The position numbers were made by a program, and so were the translations under genes. A stretch of DNA of 64,000 bases from Macrotis lagotis (taxonomy: Eukaryota > Chordata > Mammalia > Peramelemorphia > Peramelidae). The DNA is taken from the NCBI RefSeq assembly GCF_037893015.1, contig NC_133665.1:100823637-100887636 (forward strand), read 5' to 3'. Below are positions 15,985 through 31,959 of this stretch, one piece after another. Position 1 is the stretch's first letter. Each line of letters opens with the position of its first letter. Under the pieces are notes generated by a model that saw nothing but the letters and a program-made list of their open reading frames with translations, was not told the DNA's origin and ran no database searches.

Positions 15985-17189
15985 ATATGGTTCTCTGGCC
16001 ATTATTCTCCTATATGTGCTGTCTCCTCCTATTAGAATGTAAGCTCCCTGGGGCAGGAACTAGTTTCACTTTTATATGTCTACCCCTAGTAGTGCTTGAT
16101 AGTAAGCTTTTTCATTCATTCATTTGATAATAGGTCCAATGGGTGACACATAAGCATGCATAGCTCGGCATCATTAGTGCTAAGACCACCGTCCTTGGTT
16201 GGAGATGGGAAATTTGGGTTTGAAGCCAGCCTTGCCATTCTGAGATTCTACCCAAGCATCTTAGCTTTAGACCCTGGGCAGGGTTAGGAAATATAAGTGG
16301 AGAATCAAATACTTCACTGTGTTGAGAGGATGATTCAGAACTGGGGGCAGAGCAGGACAGAGTTGGGTAGGGTGTGCCAGATTTTGTGCTAATTATTATT
16401 ATTGTTATTACAAATATTATCTCATCACTCCTGGGAGGTGAATGCTATTATTATACAATTTTACAGTGGGGGAAACTGAGACATAAAGATGTTTAGAGAT
16501 TTGCTCAGGGTCACACAGCTAGTAAGTATTAGAATCAAATTTGAATTCACATCTTCCTAACTCTAGACCCTATGCTCTATCCACTGCACCATCCAGCTAT
16601 CTAGAAGTAATACCTCTTGGGGTTGCTTCTAGCCCTGAAATATTCAGTCCATAAACAGCCCCCTTAAAACCAACTGTGAGCTCTTGGGAAAGTCACACAT
16701 CTTATGAGGCAGTGTGGTATCAAGGAAAGAGGGAAGAAGAATTAGATTTGTTCTGTTTGACTACAAAACAGAAACTTTAGGTTCAATGTCAAGGAAAACT
16801 TTCAAATAAGAGAACGGTGTGAGCAGGAAAAGGGGTGAGCTGCCTTGATCAGGAGTGAACTCCCTGTATTTGGAGGCTTGCAAGAAGTGGTTGGATAACA
16901 ATGAGTTGGGTATGTTATAACAGGATTTCTTTCATATATGGGTTGAGCTGGGGGGCTACCAAGGTCCCTTCCAATTCTCCAAATTTGTGATTCTTTGATT
17001 CTATAATGGTTGGATCCAAGGGTGGAATCCTAGCTCTGACATTTTCCATCTGTCTGCTCTAGGGTGGGTTCCTTAGCCTCTGGTCCTCACTTATAAAATG
17101 AGAATAATAATAGTTTCACTCTTCTCCTCCAGGGATTCCTTAGGAAAGCCTTGTGTAAGCCTTTAAGTTCTATACAAATGTAAGCTATT
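15985..17189. other. TMIE intron 2; L2 3' end and MIR remnants
   Basis: An L2 3' end in plus orientation spans about 16020-16130 (AGAATGTAAGCTCCCTGGGG). A MIR-type element lies at about 16390-16610 in reverse. Further MIR tails are at about 16940-17185. Confidence 0.6.
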
Positions 17190-17236
17190 ATTAATTATTA
17201 TTATTATTATCATCATCATCATCATCATCATCATCA
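17190..17236. repeat. (TTA)n then (TCA)n microsatellite
   Basis: ATT/TTA units pass into nine or more ATC units. Read on the other strand they give an Asn/Asp run at the start of a long spurious frame. Confidence 0.92.
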
Positions 17237-19364
17237 TTACCATGGAAGCAGTAGGCTATTAGAGTGCCAGGCTTTCTCTGGGAAGAGCATGTTGCGCACA
17301 GAGGATAGAAAAAGCAGAGATGTGATCCTCTTTCTCCTTCTTTGGGGCCCATTGAGATCCTGAAGAGGGGCAACTGGGGCCTGAAATGATTTAATGTGGA
17401 GAAAGACTCTAATACTAAGTACAATGTTGTGAAATACATTTGAATGAAGCCCATCATCAAGGGAGAAATGGAAAAAAACTGCAATCCAGGATCCCCTCCC
17501 AGCCTGTCAACTCTACTCTCTTCCCCTGGGAAGAGGGGAAGTTGGGGAGGAGGATTTAGGAAGGGGTCCAGGGAGGGGGCTAGAGTTAATGCAAAGGTAC
17601 CGTCTGAGAGAATAGCCAAGGATCTGGTGCCAAGGGGGGACACATGGGAGGCAGATGGAAATGTGGTCCTGGCTCCCTTCCTTGCCTTACACATCTGGAT
17701 GGGGCCATCTCCCACCCCAGGAGGAACCACCCAGTGACTTCATCCTCCTAGCACCCCAGGATCTCTGCTACCCAGATTTCTTTAGTTCAGAGTGCAGAGG
17801 GGTCACTCACTGACCCCCCACTGCAATTTATCTGCCCTTGTGGAGTTTTCTTACTGTTTGGGTCATCTCCAAGGGTCTGATGTTTGGTCTTGGATGACCC
17901 CAATATATCTCTCCCCAGACTCAGTAGGAGGTAGTAGAGCAGAACTAAAGACTTCAGAAATATGAAGCCACAGGCCTGGGGTCTAGCCTTGATGCTAAAT
18001 AGTTGTGTGTCACATTATCTTCATGAGCTGTAGTTTCCTCAACTTAAAGGTGAGGGGGATCAGAGTTTGTACCACTCTGCTTAACTTAAATCCAATTCAC
18101 ACAGTAGTCAAGACATCACCCTATGATGTTCCTGGTCCTCTTTAAAAACTAAGGACAAGTCAACGAGGGGCTAATATATTCTAGACATTCTACTAGGAGC
18201 TAGAAATACAGACAAAAATAGAATGAGTCCCTGCCCTTGGAGAGCTTATATTCCATCAAGGGAGACGGGTACAAATAAAAGTAGATAAGAAATGGACTTC
18301 TTTAGTGTAGGGAATTCCTACTAAGGAAGTTCCATCTACCAAAACAGAGCAGCACCATTTAGCAACCCAAAGACTGGACTGATAGGAACCTGGGTCCCCA
18401 GCAGGAGTACTCCAGTGGAATTGAGGTGCTATTATTCAAGGTAGAACTGAGGCTTAAATGACTAGCCCAGGTCTGATGGGGTCTGATGAGGCTCCATTGC
18501 TCAGGGTGGGACTGGGAGTTAAATTAAGCCCAGGGGTCACTCAGATTATGTGTATCACAGATGAACCTGGAATCCAGATCTGCTCTCTACCCTCTATAGT
18601 ACACTGTTGTCTTTTATATAATAATTATTATAATGATAACAATAGAAGTGAAAACTGAACCTCAGAATAATGATGTGATTTGCCCAGGGTCACAGATATC
18701 TCTTAAGAGCTGGAGTTTGAATTGGTCTTCCTGATTGTAAGGCCAATTTTCCACACATTTTACTATGGGGCCTCCTATACATAAAATATGCAGCAATAGC
18801 CATCAGGGGGTTTAGGTTCAGGAAAGCTCTCGTGTAGATGATGGAACCTGAATTAAATGTCTGAACCAAGGGAACATTGACCTCAAATGAAGAGAGGACC
18901 AGTGACAACACAGTGCATGGTTCCCAATAAAGCTGTAAGGAAGGACTGTGGGGTATCCTGCCTGCTGACTCTATATTCTGCAGGGATATCCCATTGGGCA
19001 GCTTGGTGTATAATACAGTCCCCAGGTGCTGGGTTAATGTAAAACAGTAGCACTTAGAATACCAAAGGCCCTGACTTCCTCATCCTATGAAGACAAAATC
19101 CTGCTATCTCCCTTTTCTCTGTGTTTCTCTATGTATCCTGAACCTTCCATCCCTGAACTCTTCCTTTTCTTTGGTGGGGATTCCATTTTCCCTGAGCCAT
19201 GGAGAGCTACCAAACAGAGATTTTCAAGAAGGAGAGAAAAAAAAAAGGATTGGACCAAGGGTTAGAAGACTAAGATTCATTTCCAAGCTTGCCATACTCA
19301 TAGTATGGTCTTGGATGCCCCCTCATCTCTCTAGGCCACATTTCTTCACTTGAAAATGGGCAGT
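17237..19364. other. TMIE intron 2; mostly unassigned
   Basis: An L2/L3-like tail lies at about 18185-18280 (CCCTGCCCTTGGAGAGCTTA). A MIR-type remnant is at about 18540-18760, and its end resembles 19540-19655. No gene is recognised. Confidence 0.5.
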
Positions 19365-19540
19365 GTAGGGGGTGGCTAGGTGGCGCAGTGGATAAAGCGC
19401 CAGCCCTGGAGTCAGGAGTACCTGAATTCAAATCCGGCATCAGACACTTCATAATTACCTAGCTGTGTGGCCTTGGGCAAGCCACTTAACCCCATTTTCC
19501 TTGCAAAAAAAAAACCTTAAAAAAAAAAGAAAATGGCAGC
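19352..19540 (+). mobile_element. WSINE1-type SINE, plus orientation
   Basis: The body is about 19365-19528, from GGTGGCTAGGTGGCGCAGTG to the A-rich tail. It is flanked by GAAAATGGGCAG and GAAAATGGCAG. It is full length with near-consensus A- and B-box regions, hence fairly young. Confidence 0.92.
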
Positions 19541-23540
<4,000 letters not shown>

Positions 23541-23544
23541 GGCA

Positions 23545-23690
23545 TGTCATGGGTCAGAGACCCCTTTGCAGTCAGTTTCTCAGAACTGTGCTTTTAAAGG
23601 AGACTAATTATATAGCAATTAAGTTATCAAAATATTATTTTTTAAAAGTTCCCAGACTCCCAGATTAAGGACCCCTAGACTCTGTGATCT
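23545..23690 (+). mobile_element. Short hAT-like element remnant, copy 1
   Basis: It runs from CATGGGTCAGAGACCCCTTT, through an AT-rich core with TTATCAAAATATTATT, to TTAAGGACCCCTAG. It is the same family as 48045-48200, a mammal-wide nonautonomous DNA element. Confidence 0.55.
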
Positions 23691-23699
23691 AAACACCCT

Positions 23700-25016
23700 T
23701 CCTTCTGTAAATCAGGGAAGTCCTGATTTGCTATTTACATGCTTTCCAACCTTGGTTGATAGAACCACTAACCTCTCTGATTTTCAGTTTATCTCATTTG
23801 TCAATTAAGGGAATTCAGTAGGTCTTGAAGATCCCCCAAAGCTCTAAATCATTGATTTAGGGCCAGCTCCCTGGGATCAGGGGCTCCCTGATGATGGGAG
23901 CTTATACCTGAAGCTTCCTCCAGACACCTAAGTCCTCAGCATCCTGATACAGAAGGTTGGGTGGGGGTGAGGGGTACCAACTTGAGAAAAGGCAGAGAAA
24001 GAGAAAGTTTGGGCCAGATGTTTCTCTTTCAATCCATTGGCTGTTTCTCCAAGACACTGGACCCCACCCTCAGAGCTTGACACAGACCTGTGCCTATGTC
24101 ATCTTCTTTATTTCCCACCTCTCAAATATAGGGTCAATCTCCCCACAAGGAAAAGACCAGCCAGAGACCCAATGGTAGGAGACAAAAGAATAACCTTTGG
24201 GTTGAGAGTCAAGGAGAGGAGAAATAAGTCTGAGGATGGGGCTAAGCAGGGGACACCAGGGGTTTGGATGATTCTACAACACCCCTTATGATAGAAAGAG
24301 GGGACAGACCCTTCAGAGAAGAGGAACAGGACCACCCACCCTCAAAGAAGTTTGGAAAGGACATTGGTTCAGAGGGTGTGAGCTGGAATTATGATCTTAA
24401 CAATAGCAACAGGGGTAATAATAATAATAATTATTATTATCATTATCATCATCATTATTATTATTATAATCACACCTCCCAGTCCTAATTCTTCTCCCCT
24501 AATAATAACTCACATTTATATAAGACTTTAAGGAAAGTTTACAAAGAGTTTTCCTCATAACTTTCCTTGGAAGCAGGTAACCAAGTATTATTATCCTCAT
24601 CCCTATTTTACAGAGAGGGTTAATAAGGTTCAGAAATGAGAAAAATTTGCCCAAGGACACACAACCAGTATCCATCCAGTAGGTACAAGAGGCACGTGCT
24701 GTTCAGGTGTCCCGACTCCAAGTTGAGTGTTCTGGGATACCAGACACCAGGGGAGGGGAAGGGAGGACCATCACCTTCCCCACCCCTCCAGAAACGGATT
24801 CTCACAAGAGCTAATCGCCATCCCCTGGAGGAGAAGGCAAAGGACAGGCTGTCTCCAAACCAGGGGCTGGGGCCCTATTACATCCATGGGCCGCACCTGC
24901 CTCCTGGTGGTCAAGCTAGTTAACACCAAGGTCCTTCTTGGGTTTTCTGAAAGTCTCTTGTCTACTCAGTCATTTTTGAGACAAAGTGAGTCCCAAACTG
25001 GGGGAAGAGTAAGTAC
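23700..25016. other. TMIE intron 1; microsatellite and MIR
   Basis: An imperfect (AAT)n/(ATT)n palindromic repeat spans about 24414-24470. A MIR/THER element follows at about 24490-24720 (CATTTATATAAGACTTTAAG). The rest is unassigned. Confidence 0.55.
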
Positions 25017-25039
25017 ATATATATATGTATACATATATG

Positions 25040-25091
<52 letters not shown>

Positions 25092-25110
25092 TAGATAGAT
25101 AGATATATAT
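25017..25110. repeat. (TA)n then (GATA)n microsatellite
   Basis: Around 16 GATA units, nearly pure from 25039 to 25090, are flanked by TATATA tracts. Confidence 0.95.
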
Positions 25111-25129
25111 GCAGAATAAATAAGGTTAT

Positions 25130-25450
25130 ATCGATAATAACTAGCATTCATATAATGCTTTCCAGTTTACAAAGATATCTAAATAGATGTATATTGTGAT
25201 ATATTCACACATATAAATATATTCATATATGCACATCTAGGTAGATTCATGTGTATTTAAATATATATGTATATTTTATTTATATATGTCAGTTCATTTG
25301 ATCCTTACAGCAGCTTTAGGAGGTAAATACTATAATTGTTCTCATTTTACAGATGAGGAAATTGAGACAGACAAAGGTTAAATACGTTGCTCAGGGTCCT
25401 AGGGCTATTATGTGTCTGAGGCAGAATTTGAACTCAGGTCTTCTACTGTG
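25130..25450 (-). mobile_element. MIR/THER element with an internal AT-rich expansion
   Basis: AACTAGCATTCATATAATGC and TTTACAAAGATATC begin the element. An ATATATTCAC-rich insertion follows, and it then resumes with TTGATCCTTACAGCAGC and GATGAGGAAATTGAGAC. Confidence 0.65.
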
Positions 25451-25684
25451 CCCGCCCCAGCTGCTTGACTGTCTTTATGTGTATTTCTAGTGACAAGCAA
25501 AGGGCCTTGCACATAGTAGGTTCTTTATTCTTGCTTGTTGAATGGGATTGAACTGCCCGAGGTTGCAGAGAGAAGAAGGAGTCACATTGAGACTCCAACT
25601 CCAATCTGGCTATTCTGAAGGAATCATTTCTCCCATCCATATATTATATGTCCTCCTCAAGAGGATGTTTGTCCTTTGTTCTTT

Positions 25685-25815
25685 TTTTGTTTTTGTTTTT
25701 GCAAGGCAATGGGGTTAAGTGGCTTGCCCAAGACCACACAGCTAGGTGATTATTAAGTGTCTGAGGCTGGATTTGAACTCAGATAACTCCTGACTCCAGG
25801 GCTGGTGCTGCCCCC
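25685..25815 (-). mobile_element. WSINE1-type SINE
   Basis: It runs from GTTTTTGCAAGGCAATGGGG to a shortened head (GGGCTGGTGCTGCCCCC). TTTGTTCTT flanks both sides. It sits at the edge of a Mar1-type SINE. Confidence 0.88.
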
Positions 25816-26106
25816 TTGTTCTTTGTTCTTGAAGAAGATCATTGTTATCAGGGAGGTGAGGCCATGATAAACTCATGGACTGGCTCTGAGTGAGGGGTGC
25901 TGTGAAGTCATCAGCCTCACTTTCTCCTCTGCAGCCACCTGGTCCCATGGTCAGATATGGATCAGGATGACTGGAGCTGGCCCTGGAGGTGAGGGCTAAA
26001 TGACTTACCCAAGGTCACACAGCTAGTAAGTTTCTGAGGCAGAATTTGAATCCAGGTCCTTCTGACTCTAGATCCAGTGCTCTATACACTGCACCATCTA
26101 GCTGCC
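25816..26106 (-). mobile_element. Mar1-type SINE
   Basis: TTCTTGAAGAAGATCATTG, CAGCCTCACTTTCTCCTC, GTCAGATATGGATCAGGATG and GTCACACAGCTAGTAAG occur in Mar1 order, ending CACCATCTAGCTGCCC. Confidence 0.8.
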
Positions 26107-26616
26107 CTCCTCCTCAGTACAGGAGTGTCTGGGATGCCCTTTTGTGGGTCTTGCTCCCCATGATTCTTGCAAGCTAAATGACCTTGGAAAAGTCTCTCCT
26201 TGTTCCAGTTTCATCATCTGGAAAATGAGGTTAATAAAATCCCTAGAACTTACCTCACCAGGTTATTTGACACCAAAGGAGAGTGAGTCAATGTGTGTAA
26301 ACCACTTTGGAGACCAATACCTAGGAATTCCAGCACCTGGAGGCAAATTCCATTTACAAGGTCACTGAAGAAGGAGAATAATCACTCACCTAGAAGTCGG
26401 GAATACACTGAGTCCACAGTGCTGCTGATCTTGCGTGTCTTGGGATGGGGGGTCCCCAAAGGTAGCAGCTGCACAACATCAGGGCTGCCTATCCCCAGAG
26501 GGGCCAGGCCCTATTCTGCCATGCATTGGTTATCCTCAACCCATATGGGATGATCAATACTCAGTCCATCTACATATTTGGCCAAGCTCTTGCAGGTTCT
26601 CCCTCCCTCCCCCCTG
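26107..26616. other. TMIE intron 1; MIR tail and unassigned
   Basis: A MIR-like tail lies at about 26170-26310 (TTCATCATCTGGAAAATGAGG). No gene is recognised. Confidence 0.5.
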
Positions 26617-26622
26617 AATCTC

Positions 26623-26676
<54 letters not shown>

Positions 26677-26679
26677 TCC

Positions 26680-26718
<39 letters not shown>

Positions 26719-26908
26719 TGTCTCTGTCTGTGTTTGTCTCTGGCTCTGTCTCTATCTTTCTCTGTCTCTCTGTCTCTCTCTCTCTCTCTCTGTCTTTGTC
26801 TGTCTGTCTGTCTGTCTGTGTATGTGTGTGTGGTCTCTGTTTCTTTGTCTCTCTGGCTCTGGCTCTGTGTCTGCCCCCTGTGTCACTCTGTTTTTGTGTG
26901 TCTCTGAC

Positions 26909-26944
<36 letters not shown>

Positions 26945-26945
26945 A
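26617..26945. repeat. Long (TC)n/(TG)n/(TCTG)n compound microsatellite
   Basis: About 330 bp of CT, GT and CTGT units, with a pure GT block at about 26684-26716. It generates Ser/Leu/Cys/Val-rich frames with no coding meaning. Confidence 0.96.
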
Positions 26946-27720
26946 TTGCAGGATGTCAGCTGAGAAGAGTCTCCTCTTTATAAGATGAAGGGGATACTAA
27001 GAAGCTTCCTCGAATTCATTTCCATCCAGACTCCGGCCCAGGGGCTTCAAGCCCCTGGGGAGGGGTTAACTGGTGGTTACCAGACTCTGGAGAAGGGGCA
27101 GCTATGCCACAAGAAACAAGACCAGCAGAGGACCACCAAAGGGGGAAGTGCGTTGCCTGCAAGAGCAGAGATGATGTCAGTCTCCCACCGATGGATAGGA
27201 GAGCCATGCCACCTCACAGAAATCTAGCAGGGGGCACGTGAGCAGGAAACGTTTTCCGGCATAGCTCACCTCTGGATAGCAGGCCTTGATGTCCTTGGTT
27301 ATCAAATAAGAGATTATTTGATCAAATTAGACAATATTTATAAAGCACTTAAGACAGTGACTGGTACATGGTAGTCATTTAATAAATAAATTTAGATAAT
27401 AATAAACTTATTTTAATAAATAAATTTAATAAATAGCTATTCCCTCCCCTTCCTCTTGTTGTCTTTAAGAACAGCTTTCTGCTGTCCTTCAGCTCCCCTG
27501 ATGGGCAGAACTTCCGGCCTGTTCCTGTGCGGCCGCAGAAGGTCCAGCTCTTTTCACACAGCTGATCTCATTATGCTTGTTTCCTCCTCTTATCCCCTTC
27601 TAATAGCCTAATTCTGGTCCTATTTATTTGTGTCTAGAAGCGATCTTCCTTAATTCAAAGTCAATGGACACACGGTGAGCTCCGGTAAAGGGTAGAGAGG
27701 TCCCTGTGTTGATGTTTCTT
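26946..27720. other. TMIE intron 1; unassigned
   Basis: A TTTAATAAATAAA-rich LINE or MIR tail lies at about 27330-27440. The rest shows no recognisable feature. Confidence 0.5.
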
Positions 27721-27727
27721 GTACAAA

Positions 27728-27930
27728 CAGGTCTCTGGCCTCAGGGCCTCAGGGCCTCAGGGCCTCAGGTGTTCTGTAAACAACAGGTCCCTGGCCTCAG
27801 GACCAAAGGGTATTCTGTAAGTAACAGGTCCCTGGTCTCAGGGTGTTCTTTAAGCAACAGGTTCAAAATCAATCAAACAAACAAACAGATCCCTGACCTT
27901 AGAGCCTCAAGATATTTGTTTAAACTACTG
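27728..27930 (+). repeat. Minisatellite with variable-length units
   Basis: Units begin CAGGTCCCTGGCCTCAGG and end near GTGTTCTGTAAGCAA. They start at 27728, 27784 and 27825, with partial units at 27858 and 27886. The first also holds extra copies of GCCTCAGGG. Unit lengths run 56, 41 and 33 bp. Confidence 0.85.
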
Positions 27931-28119
27931 GTCCCCTTCCTTTAAAACTTAAAGGAAGAAGATGTGCACAAATACCTCCTGGAGGGCAAGATCCCTGTAT
28001 CAACCTTGCATCTCCTTCAGGTCCCGATACAGTTCCCTGAAAAGTCCAAAGTTCTTAATAAACTGGTGTCTGCTGCATTCTAGCTCTGTTCGGCCGATGG
28101 GAGCTGCCAACAATAATAA

Positions 28120-28720
28120 TCATCCCACACATTTACAGAGGCCTTGACGGTTTACAAATCACATTATCACATCTCCCCGATGCTCCCTCTGAGCCACCGC
28201 CCACATCTTCCTAGGCTTTCGGGGAGAAGAATGGGAAGGGCCGTCCACTGCTCCTACAGACTTCAATGTGCCAGGCCCTGGGGTGGGCAGTAGAGATACA
28301 GAGAGGAAAGTCCTGCCAACCAGTGCCCGTCCTCTATCGGGCAGATGCACCAACATAACAGACAAGGAAAACCAAGTATTAGAGGCCTGCTATGGACTGG
28401 TCACTACCCTGGCTCCTGGAGGAGAGCCAAGTTTAAGGAAAGCACAGTCGTGGCCTCTGGTCGGAGGAGGACCCCCACACAAATCATTGTCATTCCTTTG
28501 AACAAGCAGCCCCTGGACTCAAGGAGTTACATCTTACTGAGAGAAAACGTGAACAAAGACAAAAACACAAAATACATGGAAAGTAATTTGGGGAGGGGGT
28601 GTTAACCTCGGGGGCTGGTGGAAAAGGTGTCAATTGAGCTTTAAATGGAACTAGAAATTCCAAAAGGTAAAGGTGAGGAGGATATGCAAGGGAACCACAG
28701 GATAAGGGCATCCCAGAGAG
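28120..28720 (-). mobile_element. MIR fragment and ancient L2-like LINE fragments
   Basis: AATAATAATCATCCCACACA starts a MIR-like piece. CAGTAGAGATACAGAGAGG and CTGGACTCAAGGAGTTACAT are typical of the reverse-oriented L2/L3 3' region. Diverged. Confidence 0.5.
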
Positions 28721-28947
28721 TCAGCTCTCCTGTTGAGAGCTCCAGAGGGTTGAGAGAGAGGTGAGGCCCCAGGAGGAAGGGTGTCTGCAGGAGGCTTCCC
28801 TTCTGATTCCAGAGTCAGAGCAGGAAAGGACCTGGGCAATGCCTCCAGCCCCACTAGCTCATTTGAGACCTGATGAATGAAGACCCAGAAAACCTGGGGA
28901 CCTTTTTCCAATACAACAACCTGATGAAGACAGAACCTGCTCTGAGA

Positions 28948-28948
<1 letters not shown>

Positions 28949-28997
<49 letters not shown>
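28949..28997. repeat. (CA)24 microsatellite
   Basis: Pure CA run of about 48 bp in TMIE intron 1. Confidence 0.97.
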
Positions 28998-28999
<2 letters not shown>

Positions 29000-29289
29000 T
29001 AAACCTTGGTTACACTTGATGTGCAAAGAGCAAGTCAACTTGAGTTTTGGATGAATCTCCAGAACTCCCTAGAATCTAAAACAATTAAGATTAGTCTGAT
29101 ATTAGGCATAATTGAGATACAGAAAAGAGAATGTATTATATACTTGTATTATGTGGTTGTGTATGTGCAGATATATGCATCTGTGTATGTTATGCATGCA
29201 TATACTGTTCTTACACAGATACAGGGCGTTCCAAAGTTCTAATAAGACTTTTGCATACCTGAGATGTATCTGTATTACACACATGTACG

Positions 29290-29470
29290 TAAATGATCAG
29301 CTAGGTGGTGTTGTGTGACCCTAGACAAGTCACAACCTTGTTTATCTCGGTTTCCTCATTCTCCAAATCATAAAATGATCTGGAGAAGAAAATGGCAAAC
29401 CACTCCAGTATCCATGCCAAGAAAACCCCAATTGGAATCATAAAGACTTAGGACTCAACTGAGCAACATT
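29290..29470 (+). mobile_element. Old marsupial SINE (GACTCTTCATGACCCC-type), plus orientation
   Basis: CAGCTAGGTGGTGTTGTGTG, GACAAGTCAC, GAAAATGGCAAACCACTCCA and GCCAAGAAAACCCC are the inverse of the blocks at 610-838. Confidence 0.75.
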
Positions 29471-29869
29471 TATAAGCCCATACATCGTGTCCCTTGGTAA
29501 AACTAAGCATCTCCCTTTCCTGCTCCCATTTGGCCATCTTTCTTCCCTTATAGAAGCTCCTCTTCCAACCAAAGCACCCCACCTAGGCCTGTGGGCTCAT
29601 GTTCCTCCCTACCCTCTTCCCAATTAAAATTTCCATTCTCTCATTGTCTTGCTCTCAGCATTCTGACAAATGAATTTGCCACATTACTAATTGATGACTT
29701 TATCCCACCCCTCCCAGGACACTTGACCCAGGCAAACAGAAAGGGCAATGCCTAATGGATCTCTAATGGCAGAATTTCCACTATTGGTAAATGGATTGGG
29801 GACATATTTGGGGGCAGAGGGGCCTTCTTAGTTCATGATGAGAATATCATAGCTTTCTGATGACCTTTC

Positions 29870-30110
29870 TTTCCAGACTTTCCCCCCTTCCAAACTTTCC
29901 CATTACCATCCAGGGCAGCCTCATTGTCACCCTCCCACCCTTCCCTCACTCAGGCCAAATATTTATCCAATCCATTGACGAATCTTGTCCTTCTACCTTC
30001 ATGGCATCTCCTCTAACCTCTAACCTTCTCTAGACTCCTCCAGAAGCATCCTAATCCTCAGCTCCTTATCACCTCTCAATGAAACAGACTTTTAAAGACA
30101 CCCTTTGTTT
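29870..30110 (+). mobile_element. L2 ORF2 remnant
   Basis: CATCCAGGGCAGCCTCATTG, TATCCAATCCATTGACGAAT and CTCCTCCAGAAGCATCCTAA fit the L2 ORF2 region downstream of the reverse transcriptase. No open frame remains. Confidence 0.6.
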
Positions 30111-30114
30111 CATG

Positions 30115-30360
30115 CTTGATCACATTCATTCAGTCAATAAGTATTTTTCAAATGCACCAATATATGCTAAATACTGAAGAGAAAAAGAAAGCAAAAAAAA
30201 AAGCCCATCCTCAAGAAGTATATGGAATAATGGAGGAGACAGCTAGGTTCATAGAAAATAAGTCTTATTTAGATAACAGTCATTTGAAAATGGAAGGGAT
30301 TAGCAACTGGGATGTAAGCTGAGCCTTGACCAAGAGGTAGAGGCAAGGAGGCAAAGCATT
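30115..30360 (-). mobile_element. L2/L3-like 3' fragment, reverse orientation
   Basis: CATTCATTCAGTCAATAAGT, ATACTGAAGAGAAAAAGA and a CTCAAGAAGTATATGGAA block occur in order. It is flanked by plus-oriented L2 pieces, so it inserted into, or was rearranged with, them. Confidence 0.5.
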
Positions 30361-30369
30361 CCAACCCAT

Positions 30370-30700
30370 CAGTGGCCAATGGGATTTTTCGACTGTGTCA
30401 TCCTCACTCTTCAAGAAACGGTGATGACTCCCACTTGGCTTCAGTTCCAAATCTAATTACTCTCATAGCCATTTGAGGCAACCCAGTCCTTTCCTGGAAA
30501 TTCCACGTTTTTCTTATGCTTCACCCCTCTCCATCCACACACTCCATGATCCAGCTACACTGACTTAGCAGCTGCTCCTTGAATGCATCTCATTTTCTTT
30601 GTATACTTTCATTTTTTCGTTTCTCTGTCTTCCTTCAAGACTCACCTCTACTCCAGAGGACTGAAGATGAAAAGTATCACTCACCTCCTGCCAGAGATGT
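30370..30700 (+). mobile_element. L2 3' region fragment
   Basis: CTTCACCCCTCTCCATCCAC, CAGCTGCTCCTTGAATGC and CCTTCAAGACTCACCTCTAC follow the L2 C-terminal and 3' UTR order. Confidence 0.6.
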
Positions 30701-30905
30701 AATGATCTTAAAATATATAAGGAAGCAAATATTTTAGGCATGGCCCATGTAGGAATTTGTTAACTGGACTTTGCATAATTATGATGTGGGTTTTGGGATG
30801 TAATAACTAGCTGACTGCTCTCTTACTTATCGCCTTAGGATCCATCCCATGTGGCCCTTTGAGACATATCAGACTTCATGTTCTTCCTTTATTTTACAAT
30901 AAGCA

Positions 30906-30912
<7 letters not shown>

Positions 30913-30935
<23 letters not shown>
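30913..30935. repeat. (GA)n microsatellite
   Basis: Pure GA run of about 23 bp. Confidence 0.95.
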
Positions 30936-30936
<1 letters not shown>

Positions 30937-30959
30937 TTCTCTTGTATCTCTATAGCCCA

Positions 30960-31880
30960 ATAAACATCTCTATTATTAATCAATCAACATGCATTTATTA
31001 CACATGAAAGAATGTTCAAATATTCTTGACCCTGAAGACGCAATGGCATTTGTAAGACAATCCCTGCCTTCAAGGAACAATGTGAGAATGGGGGTCGAAG
31101 AAGAAGGGCAACATGATATATAGTTAGGTACAAGACAAGGGTGGGGGGAGATAAAGCAACCTCATCACCTTCCATGTACCAAATTAGGAGCTCCTGGCAA
31201 GCCTAACCCTACTCTGCCTCTATCCTTTCTGATTTAATCTGTTAACAAATTCTAGTGATTTCTGGCCTTCATGCTTTACTCCTGGATCCTGCTGTCCTTT
31301 TTGCTGCCAATTCAAGGACTCCACTCTTAGCTAGATTATTAATGTTTCTTTTGTTAGATTCTAGGACTGCATCCCTCAAAAGTCACTCTGCCCATCAAAA
31401 TTGTCATCAACCCTTCACTTAACCAAAATGAGCTTTCCTCTATGGTGTCATCCCAAATACTCAAAAATCAAGTCCAAGACCATCATATGACTGAAAAATA
31501 ACTCTAAATCCAGTTATCTAAAGTCATGTTTTTCAAAGTAAATGTTTATGTCCATATCTAAATGTCTTTTTCATTTTCCAGATTTCTCTCTTTTCCTTTC
31601 TCTTCATCTCCACCTTCCAGCCTCTCTGGCTTCCTTCAAGCATCCCCTAAAATCTCACCTTCAGCAGGAAGCCCTTCTTGGTCCCCCTCACACTTGGATA
31701 CTATCTCCAGTTTACTCTGTCTCTATCTTGTAGGCACATTATTCTTTGCATGTAGTCTTCCCCTGCTATTCTCCATTAAATTGTGATCCTTATGAGGGCA
31801 GGAGTTTGGTTTATTGCCTTTTCCCCCCCAGAACTCAGCACAATGAGAGGAGGTATTTAATAAATGCTTGTTGATTTGAT
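30960..31880 (+). mobile_element. L2 LINE, plus orientation, including its 3' end
   Basis: A reverse fragment lies at about 30980-31180. The 3' end at 31540-31880 is clear: GCCTCTCTGGCTTCCTTCAA, CAGGAAGCCCTTCTTGG, ATTAAATTGTGATCCTTATG, then TTTAATAAATGCTTGTTGA. This is the canonical mammalian L2 terminus. Confidence 0.75.
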
Positions 31881-31959
31881 TTCCATCATCTATATTGCTC
31901 CTAAAAATTCAAATTTCTTTGATTAATATGGGAAATCTTTTTTGAGAGTTCATCAAACT

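Noticed and set aside
17191-17730. 179-residue minus-strand frame starting inside non-repeat sequence and ending in Asp/Asn runs
   Set aside because: The acidic run is the ATC/ATT microsatellite. The rest has no domain, and an overlapping frame runs on the other strand.
19365-19528. tRNA-like A and B boxes
   Set aside because: They belong to the tRNA-derived head of a SINE, not to a functional tRNA gene.
26526-26983. Frames rich in Ser, Leu, Cys and Val of 100-145 residues
   Set aside because: They are translations of TC/TG microsatellites with no flanking coding signal.
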